Positions 1 through 11,862 of a stretch of DNA of 64,000 nt are shown in pieces (within the stretch, counting starts at the first letter, position 1; each line of letters opens with the position of its first letter). The stretch spans positions 25,553,106 to 25,617,105 of the forward strand of contig CM055100.1 of the NCBI GenBank assembly GCA_029204225.1, in the 5' to 3' direction. Made by a program: the position numbers and the translations under genes. This DNA is from Diphasiastrum complanatum. Lineage: Eukaryota; Streptophyta; Lycopodiopsida; Lycopodiales; Lycopodiaceae. Below the pieces are notes generated by a model. It made no database searches, was not told the DNA's origin, and was given only the letters and a program-made list of their open reading frames with translations.

Positions 1-2796
1 TTTGAAATGAAAAGAGAACATGTACAACGATTCAAATTAATCACTTATATAGTAGATTGAGGAGATGGGCACCCCAATTCCTATTGGCTAATTCTAACCT
101 AAGCACTCAAAAAGTGGTGGGAACCCATTCATTAATTGGAAGACCCAATTTGAAAACAAATTTTGGTGGGAATTCTTATTTTATTCACTAACTTGACTTT
201 TAGGCCCTGCGACATTAAAAGTCTTGCAAAAAGACCTAAAGTCCTTTTATTAACTTTCTAATCAAATAACTATGTGATCATTGGGTTGGACTTACACACG
301 CAGGGTGCCAAATCTCTCTCACTTATTAACTAGGGCTAGGGTTGCCTTGGGATCCACAAACCCTCCAACAGTATTCCTCATGAGCACCTCTCGTGGGCTA
401 GCGGGACTAGTTTTCGGACAACCAGGCGTGCTCCTGGGCACACGTGAGACATTTCTTGCGGGTGCTGGTGCTCTCTGGAGTGCACGAGGGATATTTTTTC
501 CTGGCATTAAGGCCAATATTCGTGGGCACCACAAAAATCCCAGGCACCTGTGTATGCTCTCATGCTCATGCAAGGTAGTAAGCCAATTTGCACTTATATC
601 CCTCAATAATTCATTTTCTGAATTGCTTATGGAATATAGTTATAGCTGCCCGAAATGCCACATCATTGAGCACCATTATTGAGCATCCGAAAATTTAATA
701 AGAAAAGAGAGTGGTTGAGCACACGCCGGGCCCAAACTGGTGCAAGCTCTAGGTTGCAATGAAAGTATGGACCAATAACAATGTGAGTTGCATTGCTAAA
801 AAAGTTTGGCTAACAAATCAAGGATGCAAAAGTTCATTGGGCATACCCTTAAACCCACTCATAGTGTGAATGCATGCTTTTAAGTATAAAGGGATAAGGG
901 CCGTGTTCACACTAGGGTTTATTTCGTGGACAAGAAATGGAGCAGCATTGATCGTCCCTTTTGGTGCTGCTCTTGTTCCTCCTCCTCTTTTCACTAATGC
1001 AGGAACGATCGGGCTGGTAGATCTGCAAAGGCATGAATCTGCTGGGGATCTCGCCTATGACAAGTTTTCAGCTCCGCCCACATCATCTACCAATGCCATG
1101 CTTCAACCTCCATTCCAAAGCATATGCTACCAACAGCGGAGCTCTATCAACCTGCTTTCCTCCAGCAGGTCATGAATTTGTAAATTGTAATTATTGGATG
1201 TTTCTTTGGAAGCCTTAAAAGCTAGGCTCATGTCATAATTATGAACTAGATAATGTGTGTTTAGAGGCACATTTTAGGGAAATGATGGCGAATCCTCTTG
1301 TTGAGCCGTGATAGTGATGAGACGAGAGGCGAGTCCTTATTTCCCACAATGTGCCGATAAACACACATTTGTCTAGTGTTTGTATTTTTTGGATTCCATC
1401 CATGAGGGCTCTGAATTTTCGAGATTTCGTCTAAGCCTCTCTATTTTGAGATCCTAAAATCTGGGCATATCAAATTCGTTGGACAAAATTAGTTCTCATT
1501 ATCATGTGCTAGGTAGGTAGTGGGGGTTCCCAACTCGATGTTTATCATCCATTCGTGTAAAATTTGAGCTGACACATATTAAGTTATGAAAGCGTTAACA
1601 ATTGTCAGTGATTGGCAGAGCTATCCACACCATTTCAAGAATTAAGACAAAGCGAGGGGATAGCGCTGCTTGATGCGTCCAAGGTGTAGGATTAAGTAGT
1701 GGATATGAAGCATTGATCTGGTTGTTCATTGCTGTCGGAAATGGCATATTCGTAGACCTACCCAAAATTTGGAAGAAAGACCAAGAAAACTACGAAATGA
1801 TGAAAATTTTCTTCTAGTCTTGTGAGTACAGAGATTAGAAGATTCCTCTTCTTCAAATGGCATTTGGGCTCTATTGTTGAAAGTAAAACATTTGTAGTGG
1901 TTTTAGTGTTATGTAGCTATTTGGCAGTTCAAGACTATAGTAAACTTTCGCTCTTTTTTTCTAGCTTTGGATATGTTGGTACGAGGTCCCTTTTTCATCC
2001 TGTGGCACTCAGTATGGACGATGGGAGATGGCTGGGAAAACTTCCAAAAGGGTGCACGTTGGACCATAGGGGACAAGACTTATTTACTGAGGGGTGTGCA
2101 TAGTTTTAGAGTTAGTACAATTAGATTGCTGGATTAACAATTGGAGCAATAGGTCTGAGATGACCATATCTACTTAAAGGGCTATATGCATCCTACTTAT
2201 GAGCAGGAGCACATCGTCTATAAACACAACTATCAATAATCAGAATTTACTCTTTTCTCCATGTTCCCCATGGTTTCCACTCAACACAATAGTTCTCCAG
2301 CCATATTTGCATTTCAACCTCGGCAACACAGGTTAATATTACCAAAAATCATTGTGGAAGCAAGTGCTGTCTTTTGACCAATACTTGTTACAAGCTGGTT
2401 ATTACTTGCAATTTTTATTGGTCCCCAAGGTGTGTCTACAACATATGCAAGCAAAATCACCAATCATAGTCTACCTAAGGACAGAAACCTTAGATATGTT
2501 TGAGTGGGGTATCAGCCTTATTCATTGTAGTGCTGAAAGAGGAAAGAGGTTCTGGCCAAAGGACTATTGGATGGGGAAGGATGCAATGTTTTCCAGCTGG
2601 TTGAAAGATCACTTGCTATATGTTGGCATAAATCTGCAGGTTGTAATGGTGGCCACATGGACATTTTTTAGGACACTTATCTATATTCTTAAGGGCTTAT
2701 CAATTTATTTGGACCTCAAAATGCTAGTTATAGGGAATGGGTCTATGTATTTGGTCAAAAGGATCCATTTCATTATTTTATTCAATCTTCATGATC
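1..2796. other. No recognisable gene; probable old repeat DNA
   Basis: I recognise no conserved protein, RNA gene or complete element here. A 152-codon open frame on the plus strand (2352-2810) and a 133-codon one (281-682) have no motif I know and no coding-like composition. I take them as chance frames or unrecognisable repeat remnants. The stretch ends where a minus-strand copia LTR begins. Confidence 0.5.
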
Positions 2797-3229
2797 GGTT
2801 GTGTAATTAAGTAGAAAGGGACCAAAAAGCTAGTTAGCTAAGCCAAACGACAAGAGGAATTTAGGAAAACAAGAGTCAAGGCACCAGGATCTAGCTATCA
2901 ATCGATCTCCACAAGACACAAGAGAGAAGAGGCTGGGCGCCCTCCACTAAGAGAGAGGGAGAGAAAATAGCAACACAAGTAATGGAGAGCAATGCTTAGC
3001 CAAAATTGAAAAATGTGACACAATAAGCCAAAAGTCAAGATAGGGCCCCTAAACCAAATTAGACCTCTAAGGACCCACGAGTCAGTACATGACCAAAATT
3101 GGGTTCATCACAAATTAAGACAAACTTAACATGGCCTAAATAACTAAATACCCATGGTTACACAAATCTCGACCTTTTGGCTCAAAGTAACCTATGGATT
3201 AACTTTAGCATAGTCATTTATTTCTAACA
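2797..3229 (-). repeat. 3' LTR of copia element A
   Basis: On the minus strand a purine-rich tract (complement of 3230-3240, TTTAAGGAGGG) is followed directly by TGTTAGAAATAAATG, the standard polypurine-tract/LTR junction of a plant copia element. The RNase H remnant of the same element lies just upstream on that strand. The right edge at 3229 is firm. The outer edge near 2797 is a guess, because no second LTR copy remains for comparison. Confidence 0.6.
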
Positions 3230-3268
3230 CCCTCCTTAAATGACAATGCAAAAAAATTGAAATCTTTA

Positions 3269-3685
3269 CTATGTAATAAAGCCACCACGTGGTATTAAAT
3301 TTAAAGCTTTGCATAAAGCTTCAAATCTGACTCTACCCAACACCTTAGTGAAGAGGTCCTCTATTGAACAATACTCAAGTAAAATGTCGCCATCATGAAG
3401 TCTCTCCTGAACAAAGTGATAATGGATCTCGATGTGCTTCGTCCTCGCATGAAAAACATGATTCCGTGCAATGGCAATAGCACTCTGACTATCACTCAAG
3501 ATAAGAGTGGCTGAGGGCTCGCCAAACTTCATGTCAACAAGTAGTCTTCTCAGCCATAAACACTCCGTTGTGGCTGAAAATATTGCTCTACATTTTGCCT
3601 CACTAGAAGAAGTAGCAACAGTGGGCTGCTTTTTACTTGACTAAGAAATTGCAGAATTTCCATAGAAAAAGCAATGTCCACTTGT
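3269..3685 (-). pseudogene. Copia A RNase H, C-terminal part, broken
   Basis: Minus-strand translation gives the end of a Ty1/copia RNase H domain: a segment reading SSKKQPTVATSSSEA, then LSDSQSAIAIARN, then HARTKHIEIHYHFVQERL. These are the usual last blocks before the polypurine tract. The Trp codon before SSKKQP has become TAG, and SEAEYRA has decayed to SEAKCRA. RNase H would remove the RNA template during reverse transcription. The preceding part of the domain lies in the adjoining inverted segment (3686-3976). Confidence 0.8.
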
Positions 3686-3976
3686 AGAGAACGCTACATT
3701 GGGCAGATTTTGAAGCGGTTCAAGATGGAAGATTGCAAGCCAGTTGCTACACCTCTCATTTATTTATGTAATTCAAGACCGGACATTTCTTATAGTGTCT
3801 CACTCATGAGTCAATTTTCATGCATGCTCTAATGACATCACATTGGAAAGCGTTGAAGAGGATCTTTCGATATCTTCAAGGAACAAGAAGTCATGGACTG
3901 GTTTTTCTAGCTTGTGATGATGCATGTTTGGTTGGTTTTAGTGACTTGGATTGGGGTGGAGATCAAGACACTAGAG
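3686..3976 (+). pseudogene. Inverted piece of copia A (RT end / RNase H start)
   Basis: This short block reads as copia only on the plus strand, although everything around it is minus-strand copia. It encodes RYIGQILKRFKMEDCKPVATPL, then IYLCNSRPDISYSVSLMSQF, then HWKALKRIFRYLQGT and DLDWGGDQDTRD. Those are exactly the blocks that should link the flanking minus-strand pieces (GAGIFIS before, TSGHCFFYGNSAIS after). The simplest reading is an in-place inversion of about 290 bp. There is also a small internal deletion between ATPL and IYLCNSRPD. Confidence 0.75.
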
Positions 3977-5235
3977 ATGAAAATTCCAGCCCCGTCTTGT
4001 ACAAATTCAAGACCAAGATAAAAGTGCAATAGGCCTACATCTAAGGTTTCAAAAACTGTACCAAGATCAAGTATTAAGGCATCAATTTGCTGCTCATTAC
4101 TTCCCGTAATAATAATATCATCAACATAAAGCAAAATAATGATGATATAATCTGCAGTATGCTTGACATAAAGAGTAGATTCGCTAGGACTATTAGTAAA
4201 CCCACGATCACAAAAGTAGGCATGTATCTTTTGATACCACATCCTTGGGGCTTGCTTTAGTCCATAAAGTGCCTTCTTGAGAAGAGAAACTTTATCTTCT
4301 TGGCTTTCAACCCAAAAACCAGTAGGTTGTTGAAGGTACACTTCCTCATGGAGATCACCATTGAGGAATGCTGTCTTTATGTCAAGTTGCCGCAAACGCC
4401 AACCAAAATGGGCAGCCAAAGAGGTTACTACCCTCACGGTAGTCATCCGAGCAATAGGAGAAAAAGTCTCCTCATAATCAATCCCCTTATGCTGAGCATA
4501 GCCTTTGGCAACAAGCCTTGCCTTGTACCTTTGAATGGTACCATTTGCCTTATACTTGATTTTGTATACCCATTTAGAACCAATTGCCTTTTTGCCATGA
4601 GGAAGATCAACAAGAACCCAAATCTGGTTCTTCATGAGTGAGTCATACCCATCTTGCATCGCATCCTCCCAACATTTTACTCCCTTGGCCTGCTCATAAA
4701 AATCAGGTTCTTCCACAATGTTTCCATGAGATGTAAGAGCAAAATCTGAAAAATCAGCATAGTTCACTGATTTTGTAGAGGCACGTGTCTTTCCATGATA
4801 AAATGAACTTACTTTGCTGTCTCGCAAAGTCCACAACAGCCACCGTGGGACTGTTTTAGGCTGTCCAACAACCATGTATCTTTTTGCAATTTGTTGTCCA
4901 AGATCTTCTAACACTGCACTCGGCTGTCCAAGATCTTCCAAAACTGGTCCTTGCTGTCTAACAGTTCCTGCAGCTGATTTTGAGCAACAATGGGCGGTTC
5001 TTGATGAACATTAGGCTCTAAACTTGATGAGGTGTTGGGCAGTTCAAAACTGTTTGATTGCTGCCCCTTATCTCCAGAAATAGAAGATGGTACCAAATCT
5101 GGAAAAACTTCAACAATCACACTATGTGGGCTGTTCCCCTTCAAGATATGAGTTGGGACCACATCTAATGAATTCTTTTCATCAAAATGCACCTCACGAC
5201 TAACAATAATCTTGTTAGTGCTCAAATTGAACCAC
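3977..5235 (-). pseudogene. Copia A reverse transcriptase
   Basis: A minus-strand frame (about 4941-3977) carries the classic Ty1/copia [71 protein letters not shown] and the catalytic LLYVDDIIITGS. Upstream (5225-4908) is the integrase/RT linker, with a frame change between the two. The enzyme copies retroelement RNA into cDNA in virus-like particles. YVDD is intact, but the domain is cut from its RNase H by the inversion at 3976 and from gag/protease by a gypsy fragment, so it is a relic. Confidence 0.9.
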
Positions 5236-5240
5236 CTATA

Positions 5241-5607
5241 TGTTACAACTTACTGCAAACCTCCAGGTGCCGGTTAACCACAAGAGACCGAACGATTCAC
5301 GTTCCACCCCGCCATAGGACCTAATCCGGGTCCACCCCTCTCAGCTATCTCCTGCCTCACGTTAGCAACACATCCTGGCCGTGCACACGCTCTTCATCCA
5401 CCTCCTCCTAGGTAGACAGAATGGATGGCAAATGAGTCCTCCTCCCCTTGTATACCTCCAAGGAGAGAGACTCCAAGTCATGTGCACTTTTGGATCATGA
5501 CACGTGGCAACCATGCAGGTTCACGAGTCACCGGTCAAGTCTACAGGCCCAGTCATCGTCTGGTCTCAAGTCTGGGTTTGGGACCCAAGGGAGTTGGGTC
5601 CCTAACA
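5241..5607 (-). repeat. Gypsy chromovirus 3' LTR
   Basis: On the minus strand AAGGAAGAGGGAA (complement of 5608-5620) is a polypurine tract followed by TGTTAGGGACCC. The block ends at 5241 with TGTTACAAC on the plus strand, so the LTR would have the form TG...CA and be 367 bp. It lies just downstream of a chromodomain-containing integrase C-terminus, in the expected order. No partner LTR remains on the other side of the fragment. Confidence 0.65.
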
Positions 5608-5634
5608 TTCCCTCTTCCTTAAAAAATTCCTTAT

Positions 5635-7437
5635 CTAAGGAAGGAATCCAGGGAATCTCAGTTTAAGGTCACGTTCCTTCTCCCAAGTATCATCGTCATC
5701 GGAACTTCCTTTCCAACGAACCAAGTACTTAGTTACTTGTCGGATTTTGAGCCCATGTTGACGTACATCAACAATGGCCTGTGGTTCAGTAGGTACAAAG
5801 GATGATAGGTCCTCCAGCTGAACTAAATCCTCCTGAGGCATTAAGTCATCCTTTCCACCAAGTCGTTCCTTTAAACGACTAATGTGAAAAACTGGATGTA
5901 CCTTAACCCCTTGAGGAAGTTCTAGCTGGTACGCATTCCGATGGAGTTTCTTTACTATACGGAATGGCCCTGCGTAACGAGGTGATAACTTAGGACATTT
6001 CCCAGTCTTTAGTACCTTAGAATCTTTTGGAATCCTAAGATATACCCAAGCCCCCTCCTCATAGACCCTAGGTTGTCGCTTTTGATTAGCGTAAAACTGG
6101 GCTCTATCCTGAGCCGTTTTTACGTTTTCGCGAGCAACAAGCAACATTTCTTGCATATCATGCAGGAAATCTACTGCTGCTTAAACCTTGAGGCCTTTGA
6201 GGCCCACTGAAATGGGAGCCCTAGGCTGGAAACCATACATCAGAGAAATGGACTAAAACCCGTCGCTGAGTGCTTTGTGCTATTATACGCAAACTCAATC
6301 ATTGGAAGGTACCTTTCCCAATCTGAAAGTCTTCTGGAAACATATGCCCGAAGCATATCTTCCATAGACTGGTTTGTCCTCTCTGTCTGACCATCCGATT
6401 CAAGATGATCTGATGACCCCAAACTTAGAGTGGTCTCTAATTTCTCACAGACCGCTTGCCAGAATTTGCCAGTGAACTTTGGATCTCGATCACTAACAAT
6501 GTCATTCGGCAAACCAAACAACCTGAACAACTTTTCCACGAAAAGCTATGCAAGTTCAGAAGCTTTGACAGTCTGCTTGGTTGGTATGAACTGCGCCATT
6601 GTAGTTAACGTGTCAACTATTACCCAAATGGCATCATTTTGCTTCCCCGTCCGAGGTAGCCCAACCACAAAGTCCATGGAAATGCTTTCTCACTTTCTTT
6701 CGGGAATTTCCAAGGGCATTAACAATCCAGCTGCCTTAAGTCTTTCAGCTTTGTTAACTTGGCATTGCGCACACTTGCGAACATATGCCTCCACCTGACT
6801 TTTTAAATTTGGCCAGTAAAAGTTCCTTTTTACTAAGTCAAGTGTCCTTTGAGCGTTAGGGTGCCCTGCACACGGGCTGTCATGACATTCATGCAGGATT
6901 TGGGCCCTTATATCATCATTTTCTGGCACACAAACCTTTCCATTCCGGAAAAGCAACCCATTCCTAATGGAATAGTCTCTTTGTATTTTGTCCTGAGGAG
7001 AAATCTTGGAATCCTGCATTCCAAGCTCATCACTAGATCTAGTAGAACCTGTCAGGACGTCTAGCCAAATACGACCGAAGTACCTATCGGTCTTACACAA
7101 ATCTCTTAAGGACAGATACAACTTAGATTGGATCTTAGATAAGCTTAACTGATTAACCTCTCCAATCCAGCTTAAGGCATCCGCGACACTATTAGAAGTA
7201 CCCTTCCGGTACTCAATGTCATAATGAAATTCTTGGAGCATCTCTGACCATCTGGCCTTACGACAACTAAGGTCGCATCATTAATATACTTTAACACTTG
7301 ATGGTCAGTAACTATAGTAAACTGGGAGCCATACAAATAATGTCTCCAAACTTTCAGGGCATTAATGACAGCAAAAAGTTCCTTGTCATAGGTGGAATAC
7401 CGCCTTTGAGCTCCCGAAACAATAATCAAGAGAGATT
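5635..7437 (-). pseudogene. Ty3/gypsy chromovirus RNase H-integrase-chromodomain fragment
   Basis: Reading down the minus strand: RNase H remnant (RRYSTYDKELFAVINALK, then TDHQVLKY), integrase zinc finger (HECHDSPCAGHPNAQRTLD with KCAQCQVNK), catalytic core (FGLPNDIVSDRDPKFTGKFW, ESDGQTERTNQSMEDMLR), integrase tail (LSPRYAGPFRIVKKLHRNAY, HPVFHISRLKE) and a chromodomain (TKYLVRWKGSSDDDDTWEKE). Chromodomains direct integration to marked chromatin. A stop interrupts the core (SELA*LFVEKL), frames change near 6200 and 6550, and gag, protease and RT are missing. The left neighbour is its LTR; the right end fuses into copia protease sequence at 7437. Confidence 0.9.
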
Positions 7438-7888
7438 CTAAAGGATCCTTGACAAGACACTTATCTTCTTTGAACTCAACAACTAGTCCTTGCTTAAACA
7501 TAGTTGAAACTGAAAGAAGATTTTTCTTGATTCCCGAAACATAAAGCACATTCTTAATGTACTTTTCTTCACCATTAGGCAGAATGATGGCTACAATTTC
7601 AATTCCATGAACATAATAAGATGCATTATCCGCACATTATTGTACCTTGCTTCCATTTTGCACTTTCACTAATTTAGTGAATGCTTCTTTGCGAGAAGTC
7701 ATATGACGAGTAGCACCACTATCAATCACCCATTCAATGGGCTGAAAATCAGCAACTTGCAAAACAGAACCTGAATTCCTCATAGATGTAGAAGTACTAG
7801 TAGAAGCAATATTAGACACAAAAGCAATCTTGGTCGAAGAGATCACCACTAGCTTGCTCCAAAGTAGCAAGTGAAGCACTAGTATCAA
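7438..7888 (-). pseudogene. Copia A protease region, truncated
   Basis: The minus strand carries the aspartic protease active site (EWVIDSGATRHMTSRKEAF), followed after a frame change by YVSGIKKNLLSVSTMFKQGLV and FKEDKCLVKD, the typical copia protease-to-integrase link. At about 7437 the sequence changes without a stop into gypsy RNase H. The protease would cut the gag-pol polyprotein. DSGAT is intact, but the frame is broken around 7560-7640. Confidence 0.85.
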
Positions 7889-8644
7889 TTCCCGTTCGCA
7901 AGCTTCTTCTTACAATCCTTGATGAAGTGCCCATACTTCTTGCAATAATGACACTTCCCTTTCTTCTTTTGAGTGTTGACATTTTGACCTCCAATGGGCT
8001 TTTGCTCATCCTTGGAAGGAGGCTTCCCCTTTCCTTTTGACTTGCCTTTGCCCTTGCCTTTCGTGAAGAAAGCTTGATCTTGTTGAGTGTCACCCGCAAA
8101 ATTTTGTCTCGTTTGCTCCACTTGAAAAAGCAGCCGAACAAGTTCATCAAAGGAGAGTTGATGTCCTCTAAGAGAGATACTCAAAGATGAAACAAATGGA
8201 AGATAAGAGGAAGATAATGAGTTGAGAGTAATGGAAACAAATTGAGCATCCTCAATTATCTCATCAATATTGAGAAGCTCCTCACGAAGATCCTTGATCT
8301 TCGTCAAGTGATTGGTCACTTGATCCTCTTCTTGCATCTTCAACAAAGAAAGTTGATTTGTGAGATACACCACTCTTGCTGCTTTTTTGACTCTATACAT
8401 AGTATAAAGTGTATCCCACGCACTTTTAGATGTCTTCCAAGACCTAATATGAGGTAAAATAGATCTTTTCACAGCAAGAGCAACCATAGAATGTGCTTGT
8501 GCATCCCTTCTATCCCACTTCTTTTGTTCTTCCGAAGATGTAGAAGATGATGTTGATGATGATGATCCATTAGGTGTAGAAGGTGCCAAAGAAGGAGGCC
8601 TTTCCTCATCACCATTGACCAAATCCCACAGCCCTTTCGCTATG
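7885..8644 (-). pseudogene. Copia A gag, 5'-truncated
   Basis: The minus strand encodes copia gag: KGLWDLVNGDEERPPSLAP, a serine-rich linker, the helical UBN2-type region (WDTLYTMYRVKKAARVVYLT, EDQVTNHLTKIKDLREELLN, LSSSYLPFVSSLS) and a CCHC zinc knuckle (CHYCKKYGHFIKDC) after a lysine/glycine-rich stretch. Gag forms the virus-like particle. The N-terminus (usually LDGxNYxxWK) is missing because the sequence breaks at about 8644, where the 3' tail of a LINE starts. Confidence 0.9.
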
Positions 8645-10267
8645 AGAAAGAAAGAAAGAAAGAAAGCTTCATTAATGTCTTTTCCATGCCAAAAGGCGTA
8701 TAAGACCAAATGGAGTACATGTCAAGTATGTGAAAACCGTGGGAGCGTATATAAACGTCTCCAAGAAAAAACTATGCATAAAAGAAAAATGAACAACATA
8801 ACTATAAACTACAAATTGCCAACTGTCCATATAGCTGCCAGGAGTAGAGTAATATCATGTAGTGCTACTGCTGAAGAAAGATGTGATACGAGCTGCAACA
8901 TGAGGTAACATGGACCTTCGCTGACGTCGTCTAGGAGGGTGAAAACTGTGTGCTCTCGTAACATGGCGTGAAGTGCGAACTGCAGCATGACTATGAGTGA
9001 TACACTGTCTCTGACATCGGTGAGGTGGCATGTCATCGTCATCGTCATCGTCATCAGACCGTGTCCGTCTCCTGGTGAAGAAGGATGTAATCTGAGCCTG
9101 AGAGCTAGGATGTGGATGGTTAGCTGAATGGTACATATCCTGGCGCAGCAAGACCATCTCTCGTAGCATAAGTGCGACACAACGAGAGTCCTCATAGCCA
9201 ATCAGTGCTCTGAGTGTAGTACGCATGTCACGGAATAGACAATGATATCTCCCTCTAATCTCATTATATATGGGGCATCTGAAGATGGAATGCTCCTCGG
9301 ACTCTATCTCATGAAGGGGACATAGTAGACATAGTCTATCCTCTCGTGGTGTACCCTGGAATCTACCTGTCTCAATAGCCAGCTGATGGGAGGAGACTCT
9401 AAACTGTCCCAAAGTGAAACGGTGACTATGTGATAGCCCAGAGGACAAATAGCGAGGTAAAACTAGAAGACCAGTGGCATCCTGCTCCAGAAAGTGAGTC
9501 CGGTAGTAGTCAGGCTTAACCCCCAGCTGATGTCGCCAAGTACGGTCGAGATATGCTCTGTATAAAAAACGTCTACTGTACTGGTGTGTACCTAGAGGGA
9601 GATCAGTGATAGTGATACCAAATACTTCCATGAGGAAGTGTGATACCTGAAAGAACCATGATAGCCTATATCCCTGAGTCTGAAGGTGATGAGAGGACAT
9701 GAGTGCAATCCGCGTATACCGCTGCTCTGTATCAGGAAGTGCCTGAGCTCTCTGGATGTACGTGATGAGCTGGAAGGCTGCCTCAATCTGAATAGGGGGG
9801 GTGGCAAACTCCGCAAGGATGATCTCATGTGGAACCGAGGACTTCGCTCGAATCATGCGAGCTAACATGGTGGTCTGGAGGCGTGAAATGTTGGACCAAT
9901 GTGAAGATGATAGTCCTGTACACCATATCTCTGCCGCATACAATGCTGAGGGTGACGATGGTGTCAAACAGTCTGCACTTACTCGGGGCATCTCGAATAG
10001 ACTTACGGAAGCAGAATCTCTCCAGCTGGACTAGGGAAGAGTGGCCCTTCCCAGGTCTAGAAGTAGCCGCTTGTCTCATACTGAAGGTAGGACCAGAGAA
10101 GAGCACACCCAGGTAAGTGTATGAAGAGACCACCTCTAGGGGCTGTCCGTCAAAGGTAAGCTCCTGGCCCTGCATGAAGGCCCGAGAGATATTGAAGACC
10201 ATAACTTTGGTCTTCGAGAGGTTCACCCCTAAACCCCATTGAGTACAAAAGGTGTGTACACAGTCCA
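8645..10267 (-). mobile_element. LINE, 3' part (after YADD to tail)
   Basis: Minus-strand frames give the region downstream of RT: CTQWGLGVNLSKTKVMVFN and SYTYLGVLFSG (10268-9825), then a frame with ALYAAEIWCTGLSSSHW, PPIQIEAAFQLITYIQRAQ and a C-terminal Cys/His motif LCLLCPLHEIESEEHSIFRC (9991-8855). That end motif is common in non-LTR retrotransposons. The 3' end carries a simple tail, plus-strand GAAA repeats at 8646-8670, and abuts the broken gag of copia A, so the LINE probably landed in that gag. The N-terminal half continues at 14382 beyond the inserted copia B. Frames are shifted near 9825-9990. Confidence 0.85.
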
Positions 10268-10541
10268 AGTTAGAATTAAAGTAGAATCATTGTGTTACTG
10301 TATTGTGGGTCCTATCAGTGGATAAGGATCAGTTGGCCTCGCCACGAGGCAAGTCGACGGGACACGCGTCCCACCAACGGCAACCTGGGTCATGCATGGG
10401 TTGCCTGATTGAACAACTATATGTACAGTGTAATTTCATTTTGAGAAATACAGTTGCTATGAGAGCTTGCTGTGGAGAGTGTTTTCTGTCTGTCTTACTG
10501 TGTAGCATGATCTGTGTTCTTGTGCAAAGCAAATTATAAGT
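10268..10541 (+). repeat. 5' LTR of copia B
   Basis: The LTR starts AGTTAGAATT and ends AATTATAAGT, so the ends are near-inverted repeats instead of the usual TG...CA. The matching 3' LTR ends AATTCTAAGT. Exact ends are uncertain by 1 bp because of the shared A in the target duplication. Confidence 0.9.
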
Positions 10542-10553
10542 TGGTATCAGAGC
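10542..10553 (+). promoter_or_regulatory. Primer-binding site of copia B (initiator Met-tRNA)
   Basis: TGGTATCAGAGC lies directly after the LTR. It matches the 3' end of plant initiator methionine tRNA, which primes minus-strand cDNA synthesis. Confidence 0.9.
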
Positions 10554-11862
10554 CGTACAGGGAGTGTACACAGTACAACATCGTCGTTGAAGAGAGCTTC
10601 GGGAGAACTGTCTTCTGAGAGTTCGGGGTTTACGGCGGGTTGAAGACGGAAAGAGAAGCACTGGTGCATGGTTTCTAGTTTATAGAGGCTTGCCAAGCTC
10701 AGAAGAGGGAATATTAGTCCGTGCATAGCATCAGACAGGGAAAAATTTGGTGAAAAATTGACAATCTTGAAGCCAGCTGAAAATTGAAACCGGGTTTCGG
10801 GTTACGGTTTTTTATACATAACTGGTGATTTCTTTACTGTTTGTGCACCGTTTTGGATGCCGTAAGGACAGGAAGGAAGCTAATTACATTGTCAACCAGC
10901 CATGGAGAGATTCTGAGGTTTATGTCAGAGGTTTGTCTCCAGACAATTAACCTAGCAGATTTGCGGTAAAAGGTGAAAAAAAGCCACTTTGTCAAGTTGA
11001 GCTAAAATCACCTTTCTCCACGGAATTTCATGAGAGAACACTCTACAGACTTGGTATCAGTAGGGCGACCCTGCTCCAGGCCTCAGATCGTGCTCAAATC
11101 GATCCATAGGCGAGTTAGATCAAGCAAAAAACGAGCTTAGGGAGGCGCGGCCGTAGACAGGGAGGTCGCTTATTGTTCGCGCGTGGAACCAGGGTGAAAC
11201 CATAGCGTTTCGAAGTGGGTAGCGCTTACAAGACTTTCCATTAGTGCACAAGAGTGCTCAGATCCGTTGGATAGAGAAGCTACAAAATCAACGGCTCAGT
11301 TCGTGCTATCCAGAAGGGATATCCACGGTTGGATCAGAATCAACCATTGGATGGAGTCTGAAGGGTTGTTGAAGAGGGCCCTGAAGAAGTGAAGTGCATT
11401 TTGGCCTTCAACTTCATTAAAAATTTTCATATTGAAATTGGAGTTGGGTCCCTTCACAAGTGAAGAGTGAAGTTTCTTCAAGGTGAAGAAACAGTTCAAA
11501 AACTAGAAAAGTCCCTATTCTTGGGTCCTTTGTTCGTTTTGACCCAAACGAAAGGCTATAACCTCCAAACGAAGGGCACCCGGACTGTACCTGCAAGTAC
11601 GGTACAGCAAAACAGAGTGATTGCAGCGGAGAAAGTGTTCGGAGTGCGCCAGAAGTGATTTCACCATTCCACTGGGCACGTTGTTGGGAGTTGACGACTG
11701 AGTGCATTTCAGAAGGCGACGCCGATTTGGCTTTCAAATTGGTGGAAAAGCGGCGAGTGGCCTGGTAAGGGAAAAAGTGCAGGTCATTATTTTCAACTTC
11801 TGACATCACTGTTGGCCTCGACATACTGGGTTTAGCCTACGGCAGAAGTTTCAAGCAGTTTT

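Noticed and set aside
281-682. 133-codon plus-strand ORF near the window start
   Set aside because: No motif, an equally open frame on the other strand and no gene context.
2352-2810. 152-codon plus-strand ORF
   Set aside because: Uninterrupted but without a recognisable domain; adjoins a copia LTR. Not enough to call a gene.
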